A stretch of 64,000 nucleotides of DNA, taken from contig JBFMAX010000007.1 of the NCBI GenBank assembly GCA_040755395.1, positions 1 through 64,000 of the forward strand. The letters are read 5' to 3'. The stretch's first letter is position 1; every line of letters starts with the position of its first letter. Positions 8,686-19,214 of the stretch are shown in pieces. A program made the position numbers and the translations under genes. Origin of the DNA: Nitrospirota bacterium (GTDB lineage Bacteria > Nitrospirota > Nitrospiria > Nitrospirales > Nitrospiraceae). A model generated the notes under the pieces. It was not told the DNA's origin, did not search any database, and worked only from the letters and a program-made list of their open reading frames with translations.

Positions 8686-9636
8686 ATGGCTGACAAGAAA
8701 ATCATCGCGGTGGTAGGGGCGACGGGGATGCAGGGCGGCGGACTGGTCCGCGCGATCGTCAACGACAAGAACGGGGGTTTTGCGGCGCGGGCGCTCACGC
8801 GCAAGGTGGACTCGGACAAGGCCAAAGAGTTGGCAAAACTGGGCGCGGAGGTGGTCGCCGCCGATCTCGACGATGTCGAGAGTCTGAAGCGGGCGTTCTC
8901 CGGCGCCTACGGGGTGTTCTGCGTCACCAACTTCTGGGAGCATTTCTCTCCCGAGAAAGAATTCGCCCAGGCACGGAACATGGCGCAGGCAGCCAAGCAC
9001 GCGGGGGTCCAACACGCCATCTGGTCCACGCTTGAAGACACGCGGAAGTGGGTCCCGCTCACCGACACCCGCATGCCCACGCTCATGGGCAAATATAAGG
9101 TGCCGCACTTCGACGCCAAAGGCGAAGCCGATAAGGTCTTCACTGATCTCAGCCTGCCAACGACGTTCCTGTTGACTTCATTCTACTGGGACAATCTGAT
9201 TCACTTCGGCATGGGTCCCAAGAAAGGTCCGGACGGCACGTTGATGTTCACTCTCCCGATGGGCGACAAGAAATTACCGGGCATCGCCGCCGAAGACATC
9301 GGGAAGTGCGCCCTCGGCATCCTTAAACGAGGCCGGGAGTACGTCGGCAGGACGGTCGGCATCGCCGGCGAGCATCTGACCGGCGCGGAGATGGCCGCGA
9401 AGCTTACCAAGGCGCTGGGGCAGGAGGTGCGCTACAACGCCGTGACGCCCGAGGCGTATCGCGGATTCGGATTCCCCGGGGCCGAGGATCTCGGCAACAT
9501 GTTCCAATTCAAGCGCGATTTTAATGACGTCTTCTGCGGCGCGCGCGATCCCGCCGTCGCCCGCGTCCTCAATCCTGCCGTGCAAACCTTCGACCAGTGG
9601 TTGGCTCACAGCAAGACCCGCATTCCGCTTGGCTAG
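8686..9636 (+). CDS. NmrA-like NAD(P)-binding protein
   Basis: A 316-residue Rossmann-fold protein starting at ATG 8686 behind GGGGAGGG. Residues 5-20 hold the dinucleotide-binding loop VVGATGMQGGGL. The order of later blocks (ARALTRKVDS, VVAADLDDVESLKRAF, YGVFCVTNFWE, IWSTLEDTRKW) matches the NmrA/HSCARG family of atypical short-chain dehydrogenases. These often lack catalytic Tyr and sense NADP(H) redox state rather than turning over substrate. The protein is cytoplasmic, with no signal peptide. The gene stands alone; a regulatory or sensing role is inferred from the family. Confidence 0.8.
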   Translation: MADKKIIAVVGATGMQGGGLVRAIVNDKNGGFAARALTRKVDSDKAKELAKLGAEVVAADLDDVESLKRAFSGAYGVFCVTNFWEHFSPEKEFAQARNMAQAAKHAGVQHAIWSTLEDTRKWVPLTDTRMPTLMGKYKVPHFDAKGEADKVFTDLSLPTTFLLTSFYWDNLIHFGMGPKKGPDGTLMFTLPMGDKKLPGIAAEDIGKCALGILKRGREYVGRTVGIAGEHLTGAEMAAKLTKALGQEVRYNAVTPEAYRGFGFPGAEDLGNMFQFKRDFNDVFCGARDPAVARVLNPAVQTFDQWLAHSKTRIPLG

Positions 9637-10086
9637 GGAAGGGACCGACTCTTTTCCCATTTTGGGTGAATAACCGTCAATTCACCCCGGCGCTCCTTCC
9701 CTTGCCTCCGGTGGGAGAGGGCTGAGGTTTCTCCATCCGCGTGGGCGAGCCGAACCCTCGTGCAGTTCCTTCTTCAAGGACCGCTCGCGAAGTGCGATGT
9801 GCCACGACCGTGCGCGGGGACAATTTTGTAGCCCCGGCGACAAAATGCGTCAGGGAAAGACCGGACCGGTCGAGCAGCGATATCTCGATCTGGCTTCGGC
9901 TGAAAAACAAAAACCACTTGTTGTGTATGCAGTTCGTTGCAAGCGGCGACAGCCCCTTCCTTTGACGACCTTTTAACCCTCCTGCGGCACTACATTTGCC
10001 GTCTTTTCCCCAGGCCTGTCGTTTGGGACTATCCCTGAGTCTTGAGGCGCGGGACTGTCCATCCGCAACGATCAAGGAGCAATGCC
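9637..10086. other. Gene-free stretch with a hairpin
   Basis: No gene seen. GGGTGAA (9664-9670) pairs with TTCACCC (9681-9687) just after the NmrA-like gene and may terminate it. It runs into a G/C-word repeat (CCTCCGGTGGGAGAGGG) of the class described at 28239 and 53377. Confidence 0.55.
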
Positions 10087-10524
10087 ATGAAAAATATGAT
10101 CCTGGTAGCGACCGCGGGATTCCTGCTGGCGGGTTGCGCAGTGGACGACGGGCGGCGTCCGAACGTCAACGTCGGCGTCTCGATCGGCGGTGACGCTCCC
10201 GCTCGTGGCGGCGGACCTCCGCCCTGGGCCCCCGCGCATGGGCGGCGCGCCAAGGAGGCGGCCTATCGATACTATTACTACCCGGCCGCGGGTGTGTACC
10301 TCAACGTCAGTACCGGAACCTATTTTTACATGAGCGGCGGGACGTGGCAGGTTTCCGCACAGTTGCCGTCTTCCGTGGTGATCGACACGGGCGATTACGT
10401 GAGCCTCGAACTGGAGACGGACAAGCCATATCTCTTCTACGACGAGCACAAGGTCAAATTTAAAGGCAAGAAAGGCCATCCCAAAGGCAAAGGGAAGTGG
10501 AAAAACGGCGGACCGCCTTTCTGA
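10087..10524 (+). CDS. Predicted lipoprotein with basic glycine/lysine tail
   Basis: A 145-residue protein starting at ATG 10087 just after AAGGAGC. The signal peptide ends in a lipobox (LLAGC, Cys about residue 17), so it is likely a lipoprotein of the inner or outer membrane. The mature part has a Gly/Pro-rich linker, a Tyr-rich strand region (AYRYYYYPAAGVYLNVSTG) and a Lys/Gly tail (KFKGKKGHPKGKGKWKNGG) that would be strongly basic. No known domain. The frame is open upstream without a good ribosome site. Confidence 0.65.
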   Translation: MKNMILVATAGFLLAGCAVDDGRRPNVNVGVSIGGDAPARGGGPPPWAPAHGRRAKEAAYRYYYYPAAGVYLNVSTGTYFYMSGGTWQVSAQLPSSVVIDTGDYVSLELETDKPYLFYDEHKVKFKGKKGHPKGKGKWKNGGPPF

Positions 10525-10622
10525 CGCCGTGAGGTCCCATTCCGGTATGCCATCCTTCGATTGATCACGCGGGTGATCCGCGGTGATCCTTGCGGCTGCC
10601 ATCCTCTACTCACGGTCCCCAT

Positions 10623-10681
10623 GAGCCTTCGGCCGCGACCCGTTGCAATCGGAAAAGAGCAACGGGTACCCGGCTGGTCGG
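10623..10681. repeat. REP-like palindrome (copy 1)
   Basis: ACCCGTTGC (10638-10646) pairs with GCAACGGGT (10659-10667) and is followed by ACCCGGC. The left flank GAGCCTTCGGCCGCG recurs exactly at 35794. It lies between convergent genes and could also act as a terminator. A GATCACGCGGGTGATC hairpin precedes it (10563-10578). Confidence 0.6.
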
Positions 10682-10698
10682 TGACAGACTCCGCATTT

Positions 10699-11163
10699 TC
10701 ATGCCAAGGCCTCGATCAGCCGGGTGAGGCAACCCGTCCAGCCGGACCGATGTCTGTCTCGTTCTTCGGCGGTCGGGAAAAACTCGTGCGTCAGCGTCAG
10801 CTCGGTGCCCGCCGGGACCGTCCGCAGCTCAACGGTGACGAGCGTTTCATAGAATTCCTTGAGCCCACGCCAGCCCGAGCCTTCCCAAGACCAGGAGAAC
10901 ACCAGCCGTTCCGTCGGTTGCACGTCCTTGTAGGTGCCCTTGACCGCATAGATCGCCCCGTCGGGCGCCTTCATCTGGATGCGGTACGTTCCGCCGGCGC
11001 GGAGGTCCACTTCTGCTTGCCAAGTGGAGTAGTCGTCCGACGGCGCGAACCAGCGCTTCAGCGTTTCCGGGTCCGTCCACGCGTGGAAGACCTTGGCGCG
11101 CGGCGCCGCGAGCCGGCGGGTGATCCGGAGCGCGGTGTTGGAGGCGAAGGGCTGGTCGGCCAT
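10699..11163 (-). CDS. SRPBCC/AHSA1 family protein
   Basis: A 154-residue protein with the AHSA1 (activator of Hsp90 ATPase homologue 1-like) START-type fold. Typical blocks are ITRRLAAPRAKVFHAWTDPETLKRWFAP near the N-terminus, the beta-rich centre (GGTYRIQMKAPDG) and the C-terminal helix (SGWTGCLTRLIEAL). Length and architecture are normal. Members bind hydrophobic ligands in a central cavity; the ligand is unknown. Cytoplasmic. It is divergent in orientation from the lipoprotein at 10087 (convergent ends) and stands just downstream of the HtrA gene on the same strand. Confidence 0.85.
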   Translation of the reverse strand: MADQPFASNTALRITRRLAAPRAKVFHAWTDPETLKRWFAPSDDYSTWQAEVDLRAGGTYRIQMKAPDGAIYAVKGTYKDVQPTERLVFSWSWEGSGWRGLKEFYETLVTVELRTVPAGTELTLTHEFFPTAEERDRHRSGWTGCLTRLIEALA

Positions 11164-11210
11164 CTCGATTCCTCCAACGGATAGGCGAGGGCCGAGACGC
11201 TCTCCTTATC

Positions 11211-12746
<1,536 letters not shown>

Positions 12747-12861
12747 GCGCTTGTTCCTCCTCACTCGAACATGCGGCCGGTCTAAGTCAGTTTATTAACC
12801 TTCCGGGCTTCTTAGTCAAGATGCGAGAAACATCTCGCTCGCGAAGGACGGCGCATCGCGC

Positions 12862-13467
12862 TCATCGGCGCGGCAGATCCGGGCGCGGGTCGGGAACGAA
12901 CCCATGCCGGTTCGGCATCTGTATGGCGGGTAGCGTGCGCGCGTCGAGCACGGCGTGCTCGTCCACGATGCCGTTGCGATAGAGCAGCCAGGCGACCACG
13001 GAATACACCTCATCGGGTGTCAGCGATTGCGGGGCGGAAAAGGGCATGGTGCGACGGATGTAGTCGAACAGCGTCGTCGCATAAGGCCAGTAACTGCCGA
13101 TCGTCTTGATCGGATGCGACGTGGTCAACGTGCCCTGCCCGCCGACCAACCGATCGCGCGGTCCTTCGACGCCGGTCGGGCCGTGGCAGGCGGCGCACTT
13201 CTTGGCAAAGACCGCGGCGCCTTGTTTCACAGTGCCGCGGCCGGGCGGGAGGCCGTCGCCGCTCGGCGAGACATCGATGTCCCAGGCGCGAATCTCCGCT
13301 TCCGTGGCCGGGCGGCCGAGGCCATAGGAGGACGGGTCGTCCGGAAAAGAAGCGCCGACCCAGGCCGAGACCGTCGCGGCGGCTGCCGCGATGAGGCAGG
13401 CTCCTCGCAGCACGACGCGTGGCGAGTTGTTCTTCCTCCGACAGGAGCGAGGAGAGCGCTTAGACAT
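12862..13467 (-). CDS. Monohaem cytochrome c, partner of the SoxC-like enzyme
   Basis: A 201-residue exported cytochrome with a signal or anchor segment (ACLIAAAAATVSAWVGA) and one haem-binding motif CAACH (residues 91-95). A probable axial Met lies in RRTMPFSAPQSL. The start overlaps the end of the soxC-like gene by eight bases, so the two are almost certainly co-translated. In sulfite dehydrogenases (SorAB, SoxCD) the molybdenum subunit passes electrons to just such a cytochrome, so this is the probable electron acceptor subunit. Periplasmic. Confidence 0.85.
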   Translation of the reverse strand: MSKRSPRSCRRKNNSPRVVLRGACLIAAAAATVSAWVGASFPDDPSSYGLGRPATEAEIRAWDIDVSPSGDGLPPGRGTVKQGAAVFAKKCAACHGPTGVEGPRDRLVGGQGTLTTSHPIKTIGSYWPYATTLFDYIRRTMPFSAPQSLTPDEVYSVVAWLLYRNGIVDEHAVLDARTLPAIQMPNRHGFVPDPRPDLPRR

Positions 13468-14710
13468 GGATATTCGTCACCGTGCCGTCGCGAGACACGC
13501 GCCAACTTTGAACGGCATGGTAATGGTACACGGAGTTCACGCCGCGCACCGCGATCAGGTCGGCGCGGGCCGGTTGCACATAGCCGGTCTCGTCCGTGCA
13601 CCGGCTCTGCAGAATCGTTTCCTGCCCCTGCCAGCGCCAGGGAAACCGAAAGCGCGTACAACACTTGGGCAACACCGGTTCCTGCAATTGCGCCGGCCGC
13701 CACGAGCGCCCGCCGTCCGTGCTCACGTCCACCGACGTGATGCGTCCTCGTCCGCTCCAGGCCAACCCGCGGATCTCCACGAAACCCGGCCGAATCCGCT
13801 GCCCGCCCGACGGGCTGGTGATCACCGACTTGGCCTCCATGACGAAGGTAAACTGCCGCGCGGTCCCGTCCGGCATGAGGTCCGTATAGTGCGATGTCTC
13901 TTCACGGGTCATGAACGGCGCGGTGCCCAGTTTCAGGCGCCGCAGCCACTTGATACAGGTGTTGCCCTCCCAGCCGGGAATGACCAGCCGGAGCGGATAG
14001 CCCTGCTCGGGCCGCAGCGCCTCGCCGTTCTGTGCGTAGCACAACAGGGTTTCTTCCAGGATCTCGTGGAGCGGCAGACTGCGCGTCATGGCCGCGGCGT
14101 CGCCGCCCTCGGCGAGCACCCACGTTGCGTCCGGCTTGACACCCGCCTCGGCCAACACGGTCGCCAGCGGCACGCCGGTCCATTCGCCGGCGCTCAGGAG
14201 GCCGTGGGTTTCCTGGACGGTGCGGCCGACGGGCGCGATCCATTCTCCGGCCGAGTTCCCCGAGCATTCGATGAACACGACTCTCGACGCGGACGGAAAG
14301 CGCACGAGATCGTCCATGGTGAAGACCAGCGGCCGCTCCACCAGGCCGTGCACGAGCAGCCGGTGTTTGGCCGGATCGATCGTGGGCACGCCGTTATGGT
14401 GCCGTTCGAAATGCAAAGAGTTGGGTGTGATGATCCCGTGCAGCGACTGGTGCGGCGTCAGGGACACGGCGGATCTGACCAGCCGCCTCGCCTGCTCGAA
14501 CGCGGAGCGTCGGCCATACGCGCTGGGCGGGGCGCCCGGCACCTTCGTCGGGTCCTCCGGAGCCGCGGGTTTCGCGTGCGCCGATGGCAGAAGGGAGCGG
14601 GCGGCCGTCAATCCCGCAAAGGTCGCCGCGCCGGCGATGAAGGCCCGGCGGCTGAGCGGCCGAGCGGAGCTATCGGCATGCGGAACATCCTCATCCAGGA
14701 AGCGCCCCAT
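13460..14710 (-). CDS. soxC: SoxC-like sulfite dehydrogenase, molybdopterin subunit
   Basis: A 416-residue member of the sulfite oxidase family. A twin-arginine signal is visible (SRRAFIAGAATFAG, residues 20-33), as expected for a folded molybdoenzyme exported by Tat. The molybdenum-ligating Cys is in FIECSGNSAG (Cys about 149). The dimerisation-domain signature is present (ITSVDVSTDGGRSW), and the C-terminus ends NSVYHYHAVQSWRV. Members oxidise sulfite or enzyme-bound sulfur in the periplasm. The downstream cytochrome gene overlaps it. No other sox gene is visible, so it may act alone as a sulfite dehydrogenase (SorA-like) rather than in the full Sox system. Confidence 0.85.
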   Translation of the reverse strand: MGRFLDEDVPHADSSARPLSRRAFIAGAATFAGLTAARSLLPSAHAKPAAPEDPTKVPGAPPSAYGRRSAFEQARRLVRSAVSLTPHQSLHGIITPNSLHFERHHNGVPTIDPAKHRLLVHGLVERPLVFTMDDLVRFPSASRVVFIECSGNSAGEWIAPVGRTVQETHGLLSAGEWTGVPLATVLAEAGVKPDATWVLAEGGDAAAMTRSLPLHEILEETLLCYAQNGEALRPEQGYPLRLVIPGWEGNTCIKWLRRLKLGTAPFMTREETSHYTDLMPDGTARQFTFVMEAKSVITSPSGGQRIRPGFVEIRGLAWSGRGRITSVDVSTDGGRSWRPAQLQEPVLPKCCTRFRFPWRWQGQETILQSRCTDETGYVQPARADLIAVRGVNSVYHYHAVQSWRVSRDGTVTNIHV

Positions 14711-14766
14711 CGATCACCTCGCATCGGTTGATGGAGACCGATTATGGATTGCCGCGGAGGAGCGGG

Positions 14767-15146
14767 TCAATCGTTCGTTCCGAGATCGACGCCGATCCCG
14801 TACCGTTCGAGGAGGGCAGGTGAGGAGGGTATGATCGTCGCGATGAGCGTCGTGCCGACTTTCCGGATGAGCGCTTGATGGTCTGCGAAAACCCGGCCCA
14901 TGAGACTGGCCGACGCTCCGAGCGCGACGAACACGGCTGAAAAGCCGCGATGAAGAGGGGCGAGTTGACGATGATCGCCGTGCGGCGCCGGTGTCGCTCC
15001 TCGGAGTCCGTCAGTTCATGGAGCGACAAGCCGGTGATCGACATGAGATAAGACGGCACCAGCGGTAGCACGCAGTGGGAGAGAAAGGACAGCAGACCGG
15101 CCAGAAACGCGGGCGCGAGCGAGGTGTGCGGCAGCGAATCGATCAT
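14767..15146 (-). pseudogene. Truncated, frameshifted ccdA-like cytochrome c biogenesis gene
   Basis: The first about 67 residues match the start of CcdA/DsbD-type membrane proteins (LAPAFLAGLLSFLSHCVLPLVPSYL...). The Pro of the usual SPCVLPL motif is replaced by His. At IAAF the conserved reading shifts by one base into SAVFVALGASASLMGRVFAD. It then stops at 14767 after about 55 more residues, so the rest of the membrane protein is missing. Between soxC and tlpA genes this would have delivered reductant across the membrane. It now looks non-functional; a functional copy may exist elsewhere. Confidence 0.75.
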
Positions 15147-15198
15147 GAGGGAGGCGCTGATGGAGACGGGGGCCGGGTCCGCGCGACCCCCGCGGTCT

Positions 15199-15720
15199 TC
15201 ACTCGGTCAACGCGGACAGGAACTCCCGAAACTTGGCGTTCTGGAGAATGCCGGCGCCGCGATACACGAGCACGATGTGCCCCTGAGCATCGACCAGCAC
15301 GGAGGTCGGCGTGGCGTTGACGTTGAAGGCCTGCGCCGTCCATCGATCTTCGTCATAGGCCGTGGGAAACACGAACGTATCGGGCCTGGCTTTCACGAAC
15401 GCCTCGACGTTGGTTCTCGTATCGGCGAACCCGATCGAGATCACACGGAGCCGCGCCGGTTTCCTCCGCTGATAGAAGTCGCCCAGGCTCGGCAGCTCGC
15501 GTCGGCAGACCTTGCACCACGGCGCCCAGAACACCAACAACGTCGGCCGGCCTATGATCGTTTCGTGGCTGTACACCTCGCCGGCCAACGTCACCAGCTC
15601 GAACGGCGGGACGGCCGAAGGCGCCGCTTCGGCCATGCCTGCTCCGTTTCCGATCAGGCCTCCGCCGAGGCCGGACCACAGGATCGTCAGACCAAGGAGA
15701 CCGATCCTGATCCGTCGCAT
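15199..15720 (-). CDS. TlpA-like periplasmic thioredoxin
   Basis: A 173-residue thioredoxin-fold protein with a hydrophobic N-terminal export signal. The redox motif is WCKVC (Cys69, Cys72) in the family context FWAPWCKVCRRELP. The cis-Pro loop (NATPTSVLVD) is present. Such proteins reduce disulfides in the periplasm, often in cytochrome c maturation, and are kept reduced by CcdA. The decayed ccdA gene directly downstream on the same strand makes the electron source uncertain here. It lies 16 bases from the DsrE-like gene, so they probably share a transcript. Confidence 0.85.
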   Translation of the reverse strand: MRRIRIGLLGLTILWSGLGGGLIGNGAGMAEAAPSAVPPFELVTLAGEVYSHETIIGRPTLLVFWAPWCKVCRRELPSLGDFYQRRKPARLRVISIGFADTRTNVEAFVKARPDTFVFPTAYDEDRWTAQAFNVNATPTSVLVDAQGHIVLVYRGAGILQNAKFREFLSALTE

Positions 15721-15736
15721 GCTCTCCCCCTCCTCC

Positions 15737-16210
15737 TTACGGCTTGATGTAGAGGTAGCCCTGTCGCTGCAGATCCGCGATACGTTTCACCGCCACGGGA
15801 TGCAAGGTGGCGACGAATCCCTTGGCCAGATTGTCCAGCGTCTTGCCGAAGACCTTCATCGACAGCTGGCACATCTCCGCGTGCACGCCTTTCTCGATGA
15901 TCTGGTCGAATCGCTTCTGCATTTCTGGGTCCATCTTGTCCTTCTCGAACAGTTCCAACGCCGGTCCGTGCACGACCAACTCCACGTCGATGTTCTCCGG
16001 CCCGCCCTCCGCGTCGATGTGCTTGTTGATGAGGGCGAGCGCGTACTTGGCGACCTCCGGGTCCTTCCCGTCCACGTGGTACAGGACTTTGACTTTCTCC
16101 TTCTTGGGGTTGTCCGCCGCCTGCGCCGGGTCGGGGACCGCGGTGAGGGCGAATAAGGCGACCGACAGCATTGACGCGAGCGCCAGCTTGCAGGGGAACG
16201 TGGCGATCAT
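15737..16210 (-). CDS. Exported DsrE/DsrF-like protein
   Basis: A 157-residue protein with a signal peptide (LALASMLSVALFALTAVPDPAQA) and a DsrE-like fold: VKVLYHVDGKD at the start, VELVVHGPALELF in the middle, and a single Cys (HAEMCQLSMKVFGK) near residue 112 where related proteins carry the sulfur-transfer Cys. Family members of this exported type occur beside sulfur-oxidation genes. The neighbouring soxC and tlpA genes support a sulfur-carrier or sulfur-responsive role. Upstream sequence GGAGGAAGCC fits a ribosome site. Confidence 0.75.
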   Translation of the reverse strand: MIATFPCKLALASMLSVALFALTAVPDPAQAADNPKKEKVKVLYHVDGKDPEVAKYALALINKHIDAEGGPENIDVELVVHGPALELFEKDKMDPEMQKRFDQIIEKGVHAEMCQLSMKVFGKTLDNLAKGFVATLHPVAVKRIADLQRQGYLYIKP

Positions 16211-16353
16211 GGCTTCCTCCTTTGGGTGATGATCCGTGAAGAGCGACGACTCGTGCGCGCATCGTACTCATGCGCAACGGAAGGAGGGTAGAGGAGGGTA
16301 CCCCGGCGGGCGGAACAATTATACCCCTGGCGGGTAGGGGAGAACTCCTCTGG

Positions 16354-17016
16354 TCAGATCTTCGGACGGCGTTGGGTGTAGTAGACGGCCGCCTGGGCGC
16401 GGCGCGTGACGTGGAGCTTCTGAAAGACGTTACCCAGGTAATTACCGACCGTTTTCTCGCTGAGGTTGAGCGCGACCGCGATCTCCTTGTTGGTCTTGCC
16501 TTCGGCCACCAGCGCGAGTACGCGTTCCTCCTGCGGCGAGAGCGCGTCGCGCTTCTCGCCGTGCGACGTGGCCGGAACGGATTTCAGACGCGCGAGCACG
16601 CGTTCCGTCACGGCCGGATCGAGGATCGATTGTCCGTCGGCCACGGTCCTCGCCGCGCGAAGCAGTTCCTCGCCGCCGATTTCTTTGAGCAGGAACCCGT
16701 CGGCGCCGGCAAGAATCGTGGCCAGGACCGCGTCATCGTCGGCGTAGGAGGTGAGAAAGAGCACCCGCGTCTCAGGGCGCGCCGCCCGGATCTCGCGACA
16801 GGCTTCGATTCCGCTGCCGTCGGGGAGCCGGACGTCCATCAACACGACATCGGGCTTGAGGCGCGCCGCTTCGGTCACGGCGGCCGCTTTCGTGCCGGCT
16901 TCACCGACCACCTGGAATCCGCCGGCTTCGGCGAACAACGTGCGCAGCCCCAGCCGGAGCACCTGGTGGTCGTCCACCAACAGCAGCCGGATCGGCTTCG
17001 TGTCAGGTCGAGGCAT
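16354..17016 (-). CDS. NarL/FixJ-type response regulator
   Basis: A 220-residue regulator with an N-terminal receiver (LLLVDDH; phospho-acceptor Asp in VVLMDVRLPDGSG; switch Thr in FLTSY; Lys in FLLKE) and a C-terminal LuxR-type helix-turn-helix (LSPQEERVLALVAEGKTNKEIAVALNLSEKTV region). It binds DNA when phosphorylated, presumably by the kinase encoded directly upstream on the same strand (gap of 10 bases). Targets are unknown; the adjacent sulfur cluster is a reasonable candidate by position only. Confidence 0.9.
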   Translation of the reverse strand: MPRPDTKPIRLLLVDDHQVLRLGLRTLFAEAGGFQVVGEAGTKAAAVTEAARLKPDVVLMDVRLPDGSGIEACREIRAARPETRVLFLTSYADDDAVLATILAGADGFLLKEIGGEELLRAARTVADGQSILDPAVTERVLARLKSVPATSHGEKRDALSPQEERVLALVAEGKTNKEIAVALNLSEKTVGNYLGNVFQKLHVTRRAQAAVYYTQRRPKI

Positions 17017-17026
17017 GGGACACCTC

Positions 17027-18520
17027 CTAAGGCACGTCGCAGACGATCCGCGTTCCGCGCCCCGGCTCGGAATGCACCGCCAGCCGGCCGCCGAGTTTCC
17101 TGGCGCGGGCGTCCATGTTCCGCAAGCCGTGCCCTTGTTTGTGGGCCGCGCCCGTCTGAAACCCCGCGCCGTCGTCCTCCACGATCAGCCTCACGTTCCC
17201 GTCATGCAGGTGCAGCGACACCGTCCCGGTGCGGGCGGCCGAATGCCGCAGGCAGTTGCTCATCGCTTCCCGCGCGATCGCGAGCAGATGGGCGGCCTGT
17301 TCCGGCGTCACCCTGTCCGCGGCGGCCGGGTCGATCCGCACATCGAAATGGATCCGGTGCGGCCCTTCCATCGTCGCGACCAGGGCATTCAATGCCGTTT
17401 CGAACTCGCGTCCGCCGGAGAGCGGCGGCTCGGGTCCGACCAGGTACCCGCGGAGGTCACGAATCACCGATTTGAGATCGGCAATGGCTGAATCCAGTTG
17501 GCGGACCGATTCGGTCGGATCGATCGCCGCCTGCCGCCGGGACCGTTCCAGGCTGAGCGTGGTCGCAAAGAGCGATTGGATGGCTCCATCGTGCAGGTCC
17601 TGGGCCATCCGCTCCCGGTCGTCCAGCGCCTGCCGAAGCTGCCGCTCGCTCCGGCGCAGGGTCTCTTCGGCGCGTTTCGTCCGGACCAGGGAGGCTTCCA
17701 AATCGGAGATCGTGCGAAGATACCGGCGAGCGACATAGCCCAACGCCAGAACACAGGCGCTCAGGCGCAACAGGTGCCAGAACCACCAACGGGCGTCCCA
17801 GGGCACCGAATACATGAAGACCAACTCGGCCAGAGCGAACAAGAGCGCGAGGCAGCCAAACAGATAGTCTTCCGGTTCGCCGGAGCGCCGGTAATCGTGG
17901 AGGAGACGCAGGGTCGCCGCGAAGAAGAACAGGCACGCCAGGCTCTGGGGCGCGACCGCCGTCGGAGTAAACTCGCCGTGGCGGATCATGTCCGGAATCC
18001 GGTCGGGCCAGACCAGAACCGAGACGCCCAGGATCAGCGCGCCGACTGCGACGGCCCACGGCAGCCATGGGCGCCGCACCCGGAGGCGCTCGGAGGTCTG
18101 AGCCCAGACGAACGCGAATCCGGCGCCGCCGAGCAGGCTGGCCATGTTCCGCAGGAGCACGAACGCATTTCCCGGCCGGACCATGGCATGAAACGTGTCC
18201 AGAATCCCCATTCCCAGGAAGCCGATTGCCAAGGCTTGGAATTTTACGCCGCCCCGCTCCTCGCGTCGTCGCAACAGGACCGTCGCCATCGCCATCGCGG
18301 CCAATCCTCCCAACGCTTCCATCGTCGAGTGCAGCGGCTCGTGATGCCAACGCCAATCCGGCCGGAGCGCGGACAGGACCGCGCTTGCCAGCACCGCAGC
18401 GATGGCGCCGAATCCAAGGATCGCCTGCGAGAGGATCGGGTGACCGGTCACGGGGATTAAGGATTTCTGTGCCAGGGAACGCGCCCAGCGTATGCCGATC
18501 ACTATACGATCTCTTGCCAT
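17027..18520 (-). CDS. NarX-type membrane sensor kinase with seven or eight transmembrane segments
   Basis: A 497-residue kinase. The first about 255 residues are a multi-spanning membrane module with the signatures WHHEPLHSTMEALGG and DTFHAMVRPGNAF, which resemble MASE3-like sensor modules and carry conserved His residues. A short coiled coil leads to a HisKA_3 domain with phospho-acceptor His310 in MAQDLHDGAIQSLF, followed by a HATPase domain (NCLRHSAARTG, EDDGAGFQTG, GHGLRNMDARA). The paired NarL-type regulator lies 10 bases downstream. The signal is unknown; His-rich membrane modules often sense redox or metals. Confidence 0.9.
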   Translation of the reverse strand: MARDRIVIGIRWARSLAQKSLIPVTGHPILSQAILGFGAIAAVLASAVLSALRPDWRWHHEPLHSTMEALGGLAAMAMATVLLRRREERGGVKFQALAIGFLGMGILDTFHAMVRPGNAFVLLRNMASLLGGAGFAFVWAQTSERLRVRRPWLPWAVAVGALILGVSVLVWPDRIPDMIRHGEFTPTAVAPQSLACLFFFAATLRLLHDYRRSGEPEDYLFGCLALLFALAELVFMYSVPWDARWWFWHLLRLSACVLALGYVARRYLRTISDLEASLVRTKRAEETLRRSERQLRQALDDRERMAQDLHDGAIQSLFATTLSLERSRRQAAIDPTESVRQLDSAIADLKSVIRDLRGYLVGPEPPLSGGREFETALNALVATMEGPHRIHFDVRIDPAAADRVTPEQAAHLLAIAREAMSNCLRHSAARTGTVSLHLHDGNVRLIVEDDGAGFQTGAAHKQGHGLRNMDARARKLGGRLAVHSEPGRGTRIVCDVP

Positions 18521-18639
18521 GGACTGGAAGGCCTTCCGCCTCTGCGGCGAGGGCCCTGTGTGGGTACGTTGAGACGGGCAAGGAGCACCCGTTGCTTGGC
18601 CTCATGCAAAGGCTGATGGGAACAAAGTCAGGAGCTTTT

Positions 18640-19002
18640 TTAGTCGCAGCCGATGCGGCGGCCGGCGGTAATGATCCCTTCGCGGTTGGAAACGAACACG
18701 AGTTGGCAGTTCACGCCGCTATAGAGCGGTAGAGTGTGATATTCATCCGCCTGCCCGGGCATCCGATCGATCGTCATATCCCACACCATCTCGGTCGTTC
18801 CGTCGTCCAGCTCCTTCGGATGGAGATTCGGAGGCCCGAGTTCGTAGTACAAATCAGTCTTCTGCTTCCCGATCCATCGATCGATCACATCGTCCCAGGT
18901 CTGATAGATTCCGGCCACGCCGGGATCGCGGCTCTCCGCGCAGCCGACCAAACCCGCCAGCACTTCCAGGATCAGCAGGACCGATATGATCGTCGTCCTC
19001 AT
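18640..19002 (-). CDS. Small lipoprotein
   Basis: A 120-residue protein starting at ATG 19002 behind GGAAGGAGAG. The signal peptide ends LAGLVGC, so Cys is probably lipidated. The mature part includes YQTWDDVIDRWIGKQKTDLY and ELGPPNLHPKELDDGTTEMV, a pattern like small outer-membrane lipoproteins with a BamE/SmpA-like fold. The frame is open for 59 residues upstream without a signal or ribosome site, so the longer start is rejected. Function not known. Confidence 0.7.
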   Translation of the reverse strand: MRTTIISVLLILEVLAGLVGCAESRDPGVAGIYQTWDDVIDRWIGKQKTDLYYELGPPNLHPKELDDGTTEMVWDMTIDRMPGQADEYHTLPLYSGVNCQLVFVSNREGIITAGRRIGCD

Positions 19003-19214
19003 GGTCTCTCCTTCCGTGATTTTCGACGGCGTTTGGCGTATCCTGTCGATCGAGCCGACCCGCCGCGCGCGGACCTGCGGAGTGTAGCAGTTTCCGGGAT
19101 GGAGACAAGGGGCGGGGAGGCGGTCACGGTCGAGAGCGATAAGCGTCAGGGCTGAGATCACGGATGCGGGACGCGCCATGCAGCCGCCGGGTATCGTGAG
19201 GCCGTGAGAGGTTG

